Shown here: positions 1 to 10,871 of the stretch, piece by piece
Position numbering within the stretch: the stretch's first letter is position 1
Layout of the letters: every line of letters begins with the position of its first letter
Assembly: GCA_905220665.1 (NCBI GenBank)
Contig: CAJNAR010000158.1
Span: 124,001 to 188,000, forward strand
Source of the DNA: Albugo candida
Taxonomy: Eukaryota > Oomycota > Peronosporomycetes > Albuginales > Albuginaceae
DNA: 64,000 nucleotides
Direction: 5' to 3'
The notes under the pieces: generated by a model
What the model was told of the DNA's origin: nothing
The model's database searches: none
The model's input: only the letters and a program-made list of their open reading frames with translations
Program-made: the position numbers and the translations under genes

Positions 1-2830
1 GACACCAAACGTATCGTAGAAACATTTGAGAAAGTTGATTTATTCATCAACTGAGTCAGTGTCTTGCTGGATTAATCTTTGAATACCCGACGGGGTCCTC
101 TTTTGTTTTATTAGATGACCCGGTATAGACCAATTTGAAGAGCAACAAAGGCTAGTTTAATGTAGATTTGGTATCAGATCCACATAAGTAAACTAGTTCG
201 AGCTGCGACAAAAATCATAAAGTTTCCGATAGCAGGCTAGCAATATCCATATGACAGTACATTAATGCAATACATTGGCCAAATCTTTGATAGTCATCGA
301 GAAAGAATCGCATGTTACGCTCCATTTTATGGTATAATATAAGTTTCAATATGTTCATTTACTATCAGCGGAGCCTCTCTGTCGGTATACAAAGGCGAAA
401 CCTTTTGATGAAATATTTTCCAGTAGCGCCGAATTTTCTCAACATCCGAAATATGAACGTTCAATTGGCTCGATCTTGAGCCTAATCAGAGTTCGAAATA
501 TGTCGTATCTGCTTCTTCGATGCGATGAGCTACGTCGTTGAGATGTTAAATGGGATGATGCAATCAGCATCTTCGTTCTCGCACCAGTGCTTTCTGGTCT
601 TGATATATCAATTCATCTATAATCGACCAAGTAGAGTGCAGCACGGTTTTAGACCCTATCGAGTACGATTGAGATGGCGAAGCGATAATGCACATGCGCA
701 ATGGCTTATCGTCACGTTTAGATATATGCTCAGCTGCATTTTCGCTTCTGATCTGCAAAAAGATACTTCAATTCAATCAGAATGTCACTCGGAAGTCACC
801 TTGCTTAACAAAAAAACACAATTCGATCCAGGCAAGTATAGACCAATTGCATTGCTTCGATGTGTATGTGTACTTGAAAAGATCTGTATCGCGGCAATCG
901 CTCCCAAACTGATCAATCAAGACCAGAAACCATTCTTGCTTTGACGGTCGATTCGACATCTCACCGACATGGATGATTCTTTTACTGGTCGTATGCAAGA
1001 ATCATATGCGACATTTCAATCTTGCTAACGCTCGACTGAGATAGTCGAGCTCGCATGTTTCGAGTTTTATAAATAAGATTATCGAATGAATGGTCTCGCC
1101 TTTCCTACACCGAAACAAATGACCAGCTGATGACTAAAGAAGTATCATCGTTTCCATTATACCACAAGATGGAGTAAAACAAGGCGATCCTCTACCAGTA
1201 TTTGCAACTTATGAATAATTTTGCGGAAGATTCAAGCCTGTTCTTGAGAACGTTTTCTGAATTTTTGGCGAAGCTTGAATTCGTTAATCCTGAGATGATA
1301 GATTAGGTGCCACACTCGGCATGAGGTAGTAGTATTTTCTCGCTTTCTGGGAATCGGAGCATGCCGTGTCCACACATTCTTTCAAACCTCAGTGGATTAG
1401 GAGATTTCGGTTTTGATATTTAGGCATTTCGGTCAGCCAGACACTGACTCATTCCATGATTCTAACAAGTTTTCACACGCATTATACGATGAAAATGGTG
1501 TATGATTTTTACATCCACGCACTACCCATGGTCAAATACTGGCTGCGCAGACGATGATGACTTCGCGTCTGTGGCATTACACTATGCACGTAAGCATAAG
1601 GCTCAATAGCCTATCTGATTGTGCTACTTGATGTTTCATAGCTTTGTGCTTGGTTTAGAACACAAAAATGACTTGAACATGCTCAATTGATCAGCAAAGA
1701 CTTCTATATCTCCGTCGACAAGATGACGAATCATATGTTCCTCTTTTGTGGGAGTTTGGAACGGTCAAGTAATCCGAGGTCTATAAAATTTGCATCCGAT
1801 GCTTGGATAATGATTTTGATTTTTGAGCAACTGCGTGAACGGAATTCCTACAGCTCAATCCATCTCTTTGTCACGACGCAAGCCGAAGAACATATTTACC
1901 ATCCCACCACATCGATATAGGAGTAGAACACTGAGAGCCGCATCTTCTTATTGGAACTAAGCATTTGTAATGTGGCATCACATTGATGGGACGATTGCCA
2001 TTGCAAATCATACTGTGCTAAATAGCGATTTCAGTCCGGAAATGAGAAATATTGTGGTCTTGCTGCAGCTCAGTACTACGTTATGATTCCATTACGCGTA
2101 ATCTAAGCACGCAGAATTTTTGGCACGATCTTGTGATGGTGGGCGACCGCACCAAATGTTTCAAGATATTTCGGTACAGCTTTGACATCCAAGGTACCAA
2201 TATTTTTCCGATGTAGTGATAGATGGCGTAAGAAATGCATTTTTGGAAGTGTGTTTCAGCGATCGAAAGCTAATGGCTAACAAAAACCTTTCAGCCGACA
2301 TGCATTCTTCAGCATTTTCGCCTGAAGCTGTTTTATTCACTTGCATTTACCTCGATACAAGTGCAAGATCGGTTTTTGTGCAAAGATATAGCAACAGGTG
2401 GGAGAATTGTTTTTGGCTATCTCACCATACAAGCTCTTAGGAATCGTTGTAGAACACTTTTTGAAGCAACTTCAAGAAAACCATTACCAATACGTAATTC
2501 ATCTCGGGATTAATTGGAAGCTACATTCACAGACCGGGCTTGGGACGGAAGTAAGAATTTTCGAATGTGTACTTTTGACTGAGCATCACTAAGACGCGCT
2601 GGGTATCGACATCGTTGATGCAATCTCACTTTACATTTTCTCGTATCCAACTACCTCCAATTATATCCATTCCTTCAGATGCGCCTAGTGCGATGTGAGT
2701 TCTGATATACAGAGGATAATTATCCCGATGTCGTATTGTTCGCGCAGCCTTCGAATGAGCAGTCAAATTAGATCAACGTTTCTTTTTTAGGTGAGGCTAC
2801 TATCAGTAGGAGTCTGTGTTTCCCTCCCGG
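1..2830. other. gene-poor region with transposon relics
   Basis: No frame in this stretch is long or conserved enough to call as an intact gene. Short frames on both strands are interrupted by stops at about the rate expected of non-coding sequence. The only recognisable coding relic is a decayed reverse transcriptase (described separately, about 780-1620). The compact genes begin only around 3.7 kb, so this looks like a repeat-rich or degenerating flank of the gene-dense region. Confidence 0.6.
780..1620 (+). mobile_element. decayed LINE-type (non-LTR) reverse transcriptase fragment
   Basis: A frame at 780-944 reads FDPGKYRPIALLRCVCVLEK, the usual LINE reverse transcriptase block around 'YRPIaLl...yKilek'. 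Translation continues past an in-frame TGA into QDQKPFLL(stop)RSIRHLTDM, which resembles the 'Q.GF..gRsi...D' block. At 1168-1197 a second frame reads DGVKQGDPLP, the conserved 'GV.QGdPLsP' block. These blocks are in the right order and on one strand, but separated by stops and frame changes, so the element is dead. A possible ADD catalytic box at 1541-1561 is less certain because it lies about 125 codons after the QGDPL block, further than usual. No poly-A tail, target-site duplication or endonuclease domain could be identified. Confidence 0.7.
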
Positions 2831-3394
2831 TCACGTTGAAAAAGTATTGCATGTTCTATTGTGTCTACGGTACAGATGGGATGGAAATATTTTCAATGAT
2901 TTTCTGTGACCTATGGATTGCACTGCAGGTATTGACACCTCACTTCGTCTGGATGCACAGTGTATGACATGTAACATTTGTGTCTGCATTGCTTCCTCGG
3001 GATTTTTCAAGGAAGAGCAATCGCAGTGTCGACTCTTTCGTGACAATTCACAAGTCTTAGGATTCCAGCACCTTCCGTGATTACATCCCATTTGGTGCGC
3101 ACGTTCAGTACTTCCGACGCCGGCGTTGCGACCAAGGCAAACGCAATCAACTAAGAATAATCCTGAATAGAGTCGCAAAGTAAGGACCACTGGTGTTTTT
3201 TGCCGAACTTGAAGTTCGTTGCTGCAGGAGCGGTAACGGCAAGTGTAAGTGAAATGTCGACTCTGTTCTCGTCGGATGGATTTATTCCCTATAGTGGGGC
3301 GCGCATCAAATAGAGAGGAAACTACTTCAACGCAAGCAAGACATATTCTTGTATTGCTGTGTGCATATTTGCATTTTGTTTTTATTATTATCAT
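2831..3394 (-). CDS. unassigned cysteine-rich open frame
   Basis: A frame of up to 187 codons without stops, rich in Cys (for instance CRYRSC, CVCLGR, CNHGRCWNPKTC, HCDCSS) and Arg/Ser. It has no hydrophobic signal sequence at its visible start and I recognise no family. It lies between the transposon relic region and the membrane-protein gene, on the same strand as the latter. It could be an exon of a spliced gene, part of a decayed element, or a chance open frame. The length without stops is the only real evidence, so the call is weak. It does not match the CxxC-x5-G spacing I would look for in Albugo CCG effector candidates. Confidence 0.25.
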   Translation of the reverse strand: MIIIKTKCKYAHSNTRICLACVEVVSSLFDARPTIGNKSIRREQSRHFTYTCRYRSCSNELQVRQKTPVVLTLRLYSGLFLVDCVCLGRNAGVGSTERAHQMGCNHGRCWNPKTCELSRKSRHCDCSSLKNPEEAMQTQMLHVIHCASRRSEVSIPAVQSIGHRKSLKIFPSHLYRRHNRTCNTFST

Positions 3395-3772
3395 GAAAGA
3401 TAGTATTGGCCTTTAAAAACTCAGTAAATCTGATTGCATTCGTATAGACATCTTCAATCTCAATGGCTTACACACCAGTTACGCAACGGAGCATCGTGAC
3501 ATGACATTTCTCCACCTGACCGTTTACAAGCACTTACGGTATTGCTCTGAATTATAGCAGCGAATTTGAAAGAATTGCACCACAGGACAGATAAATGGGT
3601 GCACATTCATTACAATAAGTTTTACGCTTGATATTCCTCTACTTAGGTTATACAGAAATCTGGGGACAGCGCGTTATCACAATGTCACAAACGCGTTCGA
3701 TTCCTGTGAGATTGAACATAAGAGCGAGACATTTGGAGTCTAGAAGCTCCATAATTATATATTCCCTGCCGT
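3395..3772. other. intergenic, nothing recognised
   Basis: About 380 bases downstream of the membrane-protein stop codon. Only short frames are present, one of them overlapping the 3' end of the neighbouring gene in another frame. No RNA gene or repeat was seen. Confidence 0.5.
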
Positions 3773-5164
3773 TTACTTGACCGGGGGACGTGGATCCGAG
3801 AATTTGGAATCTACACATGCACTGATACCGCTGCCTTGAGTACACCCCGCAAATTTCGACATAGTCATAGGCGAGAGGCGCCCTCGTTTCATCGTACTGG
3901 CTGGAGCACAACTGGAAGTCACAGTCGGTGCAAATAACGACAAGTCACCTACACTACCGCGAGGACTCACAAACGATGGAGTTGCTGTACAAATGCTATG
4001 GTCGTTCCGGGGTTCTACAGCACTTGTCCATATGCACGAGTCTCTTTGGGGCCCATAGCCGCTATCACGTGATAATGATGGGATCGTTGGATAGCATGGT
4101 TGCATCGATGCAAAGTTTGGGATCGGAATTGCATACTTGTCTACATTGGAGCGCGTTGAATGCAAATGGTTGTACTGGTTTGTTGCGGCTTCGAAGGACA
4201 TAATGTCAGATGTTTGCCGACCACTAATTCCTGAAGATTGGGTCGGTTGAGTGTTTTTAGAAGCACTCACGTTCCCATCATGGATCGAAACAAGCGAGTC
4301 ACGTTCCTTCTTTTTTGAGTACCGCAAAATTAACAATACGAGCAAACCAATAAGTAGACCAAGAAAGACCACGATACACACCACCTGAATGATGATCGCG
4401 GTACCAGAAATACTGGTGCCAGACTTTGAGTCTGAGTTCTGATCTGCATCCGAGTTCGACTCCAACGTTGAGTTCGAGGTCGAATTCGAGTCTAAGTCCA
4501 AGTCCGAGTTCGGCTTTTCCTGTGGATTCGACTGTGAGGTGGAGTGTGGAGGGGCAGCGCTCCATCCAGTGGACGAAGTGTCGCTATCCACCGCAGATTC
4601 ACTCGACATATCATCGTTCGGTATCGTCTGCGGCGACTGATGCTTTTGATTGCTACCTTGAACATAGTTGTGGTCAGCTGTCGGAGATGCTTCTTCATAT
4701 TGTTCGGGTGGATCCACTTCGTCGGCGTATTGTTTATCCTCACTTCCTATTTGTTGCGGTGCAGCTTCAATTATAGGTGTTTCCGTACTTGGAGGCCCAC
4801 TTACGGGAACGATAGATGTCGAGGGCGGCGAAAATGTATTTTGTAAGGGTACGTCTGTTTGAAATATTGGTTCGGGCTTGTGTACATGGCTAGGTCCTGG
4901 CGGTATAGGTGGTCGTGGAGCAGGATCGGCTCGCTTCGAAACAGGTTTCCCAGACGGGGCTGTGTTGTGTGGTGAGGGGGGGGGTCCAAAACCAGGTCGC
5001 GGTAGCGGTGGCGATGGAGTAGTCCGTTTATGAGGTGGTGCAATCCCTTTATTTTTATCATCATCTACGGGAATGCTCGAGCGAATTTCGTGGCTACCAT
5101 CCGGTGGTTCACCAGTAGTTTCAATTGGGTTTGGTTGGCTTTGCGTACTGGCAGCGGGGCCCAT
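3773..5164 (-). CDS. mucin-like single-pass membrane protein, hypothetical
   Basis: A 463-codon frame from an ATG at 5164. Residues 1 to about 245 are very rich in Pro, Ser, Thr and acidic residues with no fold recognised, like a stalk exposed outside the cell. A strong hydrophobic span follows (around residues 252-277, IIQVVCIVVFLGLLIGLLVL), then a basic stop-transfer stretch (RYSKKKERD) and a Ser-rich tail of about 180 residues, presumably cytoplasmic. There is no N-terminal signal peptide in this frame. A further frame (5192-5479) lies immediately upstream in the same phase, separated only by a TGA, so the true N-terminus may be upstream. The architecture resembles wall sensors or mucin-like receptors, but I recognise no family and assign no function. 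Confidence 0.6.
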   Translation of the reverse strand: MGPAASTQSQPNPIETTGEPPDGSHEIRSSIPVDDDKNKGIAPPHKRTTPSPPLPRPGFGPPPSPHNTAPSGKPVSKRADPAPRPPIPPGPSHVHKPEPIFQTDVPLQNTFSPPSTSIVPVSGPPSTETPIIEAAPQQIGSEDKQYADEVDPPEQYEEASPTADHNYVQGSNQKHQSPQTIPNDDMSSESAVDSDTSSTGWSAAPPHSTSQSNPQEKPNSDLDLDSNSTSNSTLESNSDADQNSDSKSGTSISGTAIIIQVVCIVVFLGLLIGLLVLLILRYSKKKERDSLVSIHDGNVSASKNTQPTQSSGISGRQTSDIMSFEAATNQYNHLHSTRSNVDKYAIPIPNFASMQPCYPTIPSLSRDSGYGPQRDSCIWTSAVEPRNDHSICTATPSFVSPRGSVGDLSLFAPTVTSSCAPASTMKRGRLSPMTMSKFAGCTQGSGISACVDSKFSDPRPPVK

Positions 5165-5191
5165 CGTGGCGTATCGGGCGATGAGGAAGTA

Positions 5192-5479
5192 TCAGGAGAG
5201 TAAGAATGGATTTCCGCTTTGCGATGTTATTGTCACAATATAATCGCTTTCTTTCTTATCTGTTTCACGCTCAGAATTGATTGCGTTTGTGGTGGAGATG
5301 AGACTAAAGTCATCTATTCTACTATTGACTTGGATAATAGCTTGGACGAATGTCGCCATGTAAAATGCACACAAGCTTTTATTGGCTAAAGTATCGTAAA
5401 GTATGCACGAGGAAAGTACGCTCTCAAGTTTCAAGCATTTATTTTCTATCCTGTATTCGGTAGGCGGTGTGGCGAACAT
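5192..5479 (-). CDS. upstream in-phase frame, possible N-terminal part of the membrane protein
   Basis: A 95-codon frame from a true ATG at 5479, ending at TGA (5192-5194). It is exactly in phase with the 463-codon membrane-protein frame (5479 minus 5164 is 315), and the codons between the TGA and that ATG are open. It has beta-rich, partly polar sequence such as DYIVTITSQSGNPF, plausible for an ectodomain. A further minus-strand frame at 5502-5696 (opening with a TTG codon) could join through an intron from about 5558 to the AG just upstream of this ATG. Options are a real upstream exon with an intron removing the TGA (a GT at the VTIT codons and an AG after the first codons of the downstream frame would do it), a decayed gene, a sequence error, or unrelated 5' UTR. 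Confidence 0.3.
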   Translation of the reverse strand: MFATPPTEYRIENKCLKLESVLSSCILYDTLANKSLCAFYMATFVQAIIQVNSRIDDFSLISTTNAINSERETDKKESDYIVTITSQSGNPFLLS

Positions 5480-6142
5480 AACTCTGAGCGCGGCTCAGTT
5501 TTCAGGTTTGAATGAATTCTGTGGGTATTGAGTATTTACAACCAGACCCTCCGTATTGTTTTCTACTGTTAAGAAAGTTTAAATCCTGAAACGGTTTTGA
5601 TATAGAAATTGTGGTCACAAGCTTCGTATCTTGCCAGCACACTGTCACCTGTAACGTGGCGATAGATTCGACAACAGGGAACTGAGATGTTTTCAAGCAT
5701 TTTGATACACGACAATATCAGACTGTTTTGGAGCGGTTTAAGGAGTGATTGGTCCCCCTGTTACCATACAATATCTACTCCACTGCACAAAATGCAAGTC
5801 GATTGAGGACGGAAGCAGTTCCTGGAAGATGCCCGCTCAAACGTCTATTGTACGGCTCATGTCCGAGAACAGAAATGGAGTGTATTTCATAGTCGACCGG
5901 AGTGGACTGTGATCTGATTACTGAATGAATGAAAGCTGATCTGATAATTTGCAATATTTGATTACCTGTTGGTCATCGGATCGTAATTTTCCCAATTCAC
6001 AAAGATCGCTGTTGCAAAATGACGTGTTGAGAATTTATATTACTCGTTACGACGCCACTCATTACGCGCAAGTATGTCGGCCAATACAAGAAGTTTTGTT
6101 ATGATCCAAGATGTGATATTACAATAATAGCCATACTCGATG
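5480..6142. other. intergenic, possible further upstream exon only
   Basis: Apart from the weak minus-strand frame at 5502-5696, which may belong to the membrane-protein gene, nothing is recognisable. The segment ends at the stop codon of PIG-H. Confidence 0.45.
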
Positions 6143-6812
6143 CTACGAGTCGAATGGAAGACTCATTTTGGATAAAGTTGGAAAGCATACGGTTCGAATG
6201 GAGTTGTATATTTCTCGTAGAAAGCTTACTCGAGGACGTAGATGCTACAAAACAACATCAGTATTGTTGTAACCCTGCAAATAACATTTCGATACCTCAA
6301 AAGCTAGAATCAGTCGATCAGGACTCGTTTTCGTCACAAATGCGATGTAATAGTAGACGGATGCAAATGATATTGCTTCATTGATTAGAATCGCTTGAAG
6401 ATGAGTACGGTCAATAAAACGTATTTGCTTCTTCCCATTCCAATAGTGCTTTGTTAGTTGAATGCCAATGGCTGGGATGAGAAGAATAGACTCTAAGGAA
6501 GAGCGCTGTAGCGCGCACTGGGTGTCAATTCATCAAATATGTCCTACCTTTTTGCACGTTCCAATCCATCAAACGGACAAATCCGAATGACGCAACATAG
6601 ACAAAACACACCATAACAAGCACACTCCAAATCCACTTTAAGGCCATATTGAATGTACTACACCAGATAGCAGCGGCAAATCCAACCGACATCACGATCA
6701 TGAAATTTCGCAGTTCACAAAAGTATCGAAGTATCTGTATGGATCGTTCAGAGCTCGTAGAAACAACGAATTCGGTTGCATTGCTACCATACGCTCGAAT
6801 CTCGACTTGCAT
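6143..6812 (-). CDS. PIG-H / Gpi15, subunit of GPI-GlcNAc transferase
   Basis: Three exons, 6812-6548, 6492-6296 and 6244-6143, give 187 residues; human PIG-H has 188. PIG-H is a non-catalytic subunit of the ER complex that transfers GlcNAc to phosphatidylinositol, the first step of GPI-anchor synthesis. Exon 1 encodes two closely spaced hydrophobic spans. The join across the first intron (55 bases) restores the family block QKESILLIPAIGIQL, followed by RFIDRTHLQAILINEAISF and YYYIAFV, which match the conserved 'GiQ', 'FI' and 'ivINEai' positions. The third exon gives the conserved RPRVSFLREIYNSI end. The start is the ATG at 6812; upstream codons lack an ATG in frame. The nearby GPI-type GH72 enzyme at 24940 is a plausible kind of client. 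Confidence 0.9.
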
Positions 6813-8249
6813 TACTCGATATGCCTGAAATGGTGTGAGCCACTTTACACACGTCCTTTTTTCTTGTAAACAGCTTCGTGTATTTTTGACTGCTCTATGC
6901 GCTCGTCTGTGGGTCACTCCATCCCCGTCTATCACATCGATTCAAAATCATGGAAAACTGTGACTGCTAAGACCAATGGGGCTACACTAGGCATTTCACT
7001 CAACACGAGCACCGAGTAACGCGGTTTCCATTCCATTAGCAGCTTCAAGTTTCATCGCTCATCTAATTCGTTTCTCTCTTCGTCGTACTCTTGATTGACG
7101 TCGTGTTATGATCCAACAAGCGCCTGTCTTCACTCCATTTCCGCGGCCTTCTTTTATTGTTCTGTAGTCTACTCAATGCCGTCAATCGAAGGGCTGTGTG
7201 GTTCATGGATGAATTCGGTGGCCACGTTTATTCCGAATGTATGCATAAAAAGCTTTGCTGTTCATTTCAGATACCTGCCTAGCGGCGCGCGCGCGTCCAG
7301 CATACTTGAAACCAGTCGATGGTTCACAATTAGCATCAACGATAGATGTGTTACCACTTCCCGGGCAAATGCCAACGTTCTTGCAAGGTCGAGTCCTATG
7401 ACCAAAGCTACATTCAGAAATGAGAAGTTTCAGGGTGATAGAGCCTTCCAGAAGCCATTTTGCACACTTTTCATTATATGTCAGTACGGTAGAGATATGT
7501 ACCTTATTTTATAACTACTTGCTACTCCGCTCTTTGCGACTCGCTATCGTGTGAGGGTTACGATGCGATCAATACGATTAATCGGCCACCTCAAGATCGA
7601 TGTGTATTGTACCTGACGAACATTGTGTTATCAAATATAAAGTATTACCGACGTATTTGGGACGTTTTGGTCCAGCTTCAAATCCTAGACTTAGGTGTAA
7701 ACATCGAGCACTCCTGTGATCGAGCGGTAAGATGGCGCTCCTTTGCTATAAACTCGATAGAAGAAGTGCTGTTCTGGTAGTATGACGATGCGACATAATA
7801 TCGCAAACAAGATTCCATTATACAAAGGAGAAGAAGTATTTATACAGTGAAATGTCATTAGTCCCTTCACAGAAACTATAAGCAATTGTAGCTTTAGTGT
7901 GTGGATAATCGTAATCGCAACGTTCGATGCATCCCTGGCTGTTTCATGCAATTATCGTAGGATGAAGTAAGTGTACTGTATGTACTGTACTGATTGACGC
8001 CGGTAAAGGCATCGTCGTAGGACCTGGTGAGTCATGTATGATGACGCGGGCATCGGGACTACGAGTATAAAGCATGCTATAACGTGCTGGTAGAGTGCAT
8101 TGTGTTAAAGATATGATTTCATTACATCTGATATAATGGTTAAGTGCACTAGATCTATGGCTCACTATAGGATCCTACAAATATCAGGTAGATTGTGCAC
8201 CATCTACGTATGTTGGTGTGGTGAACATAACTTCGTGCACGGCTCGAGC
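6813..8249. other. intergenic region upstream of threonine deaminase
   Basis: Open frames occur on both strands (7095-7514 plus; 7691-7951 and 7944-8165 minus), but none matches a family I know and none joins convincingly by splicing. A strong acceptor-like TTCATTTCAG at 7261-7270 and a GTATGC 32 bases earlier suggest a possible plus-strand intron, though no supported protein results. An alternative in-frame ATG for threonine deaminase lies at 8136. Confidence 0.4.
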
Positions 8250-10368
8250 ATGCTCTTGGCGCCACGTAAATGTAGAGCATTCTCTACATGTGCTGCAAGC
8301 ACTTGGATCCGCCCTGATAGCTTCGATTACTTGCAACAAACTATTGAAAGTCGGGCATACGAGGCAGCAGTCCAAACTCCATTGACCTATGCTTCTGGGT
8401 TGTCCAAGCAATTAGCATCAAAGTGCAGTTTATTTCTTAAAAGAGAGGTGCCACAAGTGTTTAATCCTGGGACAGCAATCAAATTCTCTAAAATAGGATC
8501 TACAAACCACGTTTTCATTCAATGTGCGTGGCGCACATAATAAAATCGCATCTTTGACAGAAATCCAACGGCGAAATGGAATCGTTGCTTGCGCTGCCGG
8601 CAATCATCTGCATGTATAACCTCCACGCTTGCCCAATTACCAGGCTGCCTCAAGGAATTTTGATTTAGGGTGTTGCGTATTCGGCAACCAAACTTGGAAT
8701 TAGTGCACGTATGATCGTACCTATCGGGTCTATGAATCATCAAGTATACAAATTCGTATACGAACCGATCAAACTTCTCATTGTGTATATTTTGATAGCT
8801 TTCATTTCTACGGAACGATCACATCGAAATTGTTGAGCAAGGTCACCACTTTGAAGACGCGATGGTATGGTTTGCCTCTTATACGAAGTAGGTCCAGGCG
8901 CTGAACACAATTGAAGAAACATGCCATCCAGATCGCTCAAAACGAAGGAAGAGCATTCATACACCCATTCGATGATCCGATGGTGATTGCCGGGAACGGA
9001 ACTGTCGGCATGGAAATCCTGCGTCAGGTTGGAAATCTTATCCTGTCTTTGTGTCGCATCCCTGAGATTTCTCATATAGATGTCAGGCAAATGGCCAGAT
9101 GCAATTTTCGTTCCAGTCGGAGGAGGAGGCTTAATCGCCGGTATCGCCGCATACGTAAAGCGAATTGCGCCAAATGTGTCCATCATTGGGGTAGAAGAAT
9201 CTGGTGCGAATTTGCTGCAAGAATCGTGCAAGGCCAAAAAGCGCGTACGATTCACAAATGTGAATTGCTTCACAAACGACGTCGCCATGAAGCAAATTGG
9301 TCAAGAAAACTTTAGAATTTGTACGGATTTAGTGGATAAAGTGATCACAGTGTCAACCGATGAGATATGTTCGGCGATCCGAGACGTTTTCGAAGACACC
9401 CGTTCGTTGATGGAACCATTAGGTACGCTTTAAGGTGCCCGTCGTGTTCGTTTCTGACATTCTTCAAGGTGCACTGAGTGTTGCCGGAGTAAAAAAGTAT
9501 GCTGGAACGAACGGAATCGGGAAAAAATATGTTGCAATCCTAGCTGCAGCGAATATGGACTTTGATCGTTTGAGATTCATCTCCGAACGGTGAGTTTGCG
9601 GTAATTTCTTTGAGACTATCACTTACAAAAAGCTCTCGTTGTACAGATCAGATGATCGAGAAAGAATCATGTCCGTTCAGATTCCAGAGCGTAGAGGCGC
9701 ATTTCAGCAATTATATGACTTGATATGTACGCTTTCATCTAAAGTATATATTCGAATATCTGATGCATTCTAGTGTATAGTTCCGTATAATGTGACCGAG
9801 TTTACGTATCGAATGGTGTCCCAACATGACATTGTTGCTCAGATCCATTTGAGTATACAAACCAAAACAGAGTCTGAGTTTCATGAGGTATTATCTCGAA
9901 TCAATTCTCAGAAAGAGATGCAAGCAATCGATCAGAGTCAGAACGAGTTGACGAAAGCACATTTGCGTTACTTGGGAACGGGCAGGGCACAAGTTGTACG
10001 TTCATCAATACACATTGTCACCAGATCTGATTCCCTCATTTCGTAGCCCTCCTCAGAGCGTGTGTTCCGTATGAGCTTCCCTGAACGACCGGGAGCACTT
10101 AAAGATTTCCTGGATTGCGTCAGGTGAGTAATCTCAAGTTGTACCGTGTCCGAATGTGATCGATTATCTCGTACTTAGTCATTCAAATCACAAGTGGAAT
10201 ATAAGCCTTTTTCATTATCGGAATCATGGAGCAGATATCGGTCGAGTTCTCGTAGCGTTCCAAGTGCCTCCTTTCGAAAACGAAGCTTTTGAGGGTTTTC
10301 TGCGGGATTTGAATTTTGCATTTTATGAGGAAACGCAGAATCCAGCCTACCAGCAGTTTCTTTTGTAA
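8250..10368 (+). CDS. ILV1: threonine deaminase (biosynthetic, two ACT-like domains), Schiff-base Lys replaced
   Basis: Eleven exons: 8250-8447, 8497-8613, 8669-8755, 8799-8864, 8917-9027, 9080-9422, 9469-9589, 9647-9726, 9781-9995, 10047-10123, 10179-10368, giving 534 residues (E. coli IlvA 514). The family converts threonine to 2-oxobutanoate, the committed step to isoleucine, using PLP. Visible blocks are [37 protein letters not shown], the phosphate-binding [24 protein letters not shown] and NMDFDRLRF, then two C-terminal regulatory ACT-like domains ([25 protein letters not shown]). The conserved SFKLRGA motif reads SFNVRGA (codon AAT at 8521-8523, residue 75), so the PLP-binding Lys is missing. 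All introns are 43-60 bases and keep frame. The chosen start gives a basic, Ser/Arg-containing leader ([12 protein letters not shown]) that fits a mitochondrial presequence; an ATG at 8136 would add 38 residues. Confidence 0.92.
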
Positions 10369-10871
10369 TTGCTTTTGATATCGCTTCGCTTTCCCGTGAA
10401 ACTTTATGAGAAAAGCTGCCTCATTATAACTGACAAGTGCGCTTTGAGTGGAAGCAGTACCGTGCTGATTACGAGTAGATCAAGTTCCGTTTTTGTAAAC
10501 GATTTACATGCCGTTATACACTCTGATATTTTACCAATCATATGTATGCGTGAGGTTCCTTCGTACCTTTTCAATTGGATTAGATCCAATCACCCTACAT
10601 TTCTATCAAACAACAGAAATCTCAAGTACGCACACATCCAAACATCTGAGTCACAGGGTAATAACCAATTGTGACTGGCAAAATCTAAACTGTTTTGTGC
10701 TTCTCGACTTGTTTTGCGTGGATACGACGTCCCTTAAAATCTCTAAAATCTGGGACACTGTGAACCGTGTATCGTGAACATCACTCTGGGGCCTCGGCTA
10801 GTTGTGATATACATTAATACTTTTTCTTTTGTGGGACGAGATACTTTTAGGTGTACAAATTCAAACCAAAC
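10369..10871. other. intergenic, 5' region of the HECT ligase
   Basis: About 500 bases between the threonine deaminase stop and the HECT ligase ATG. Frames present are short and unconserved. A TTTTAG just before 10851 could be the acceptor of a 5' UTR intron. No repeat or RNA gene was seen. Confidence 0.5.

Noticed and set aside
1541..1561. ADD catalytic box of the LINE reverse transcriptase
   Set aside because: It lies about 125 codons after the QGDPL block, about twice the usual distance, and its surroundings do not match; kept only as a possibility.
6154..6384. 76-codon plus-strand frame
   Set aside because: It is antisense to exons 2 and 3 of PIG-H, which are conserved on the other strand.
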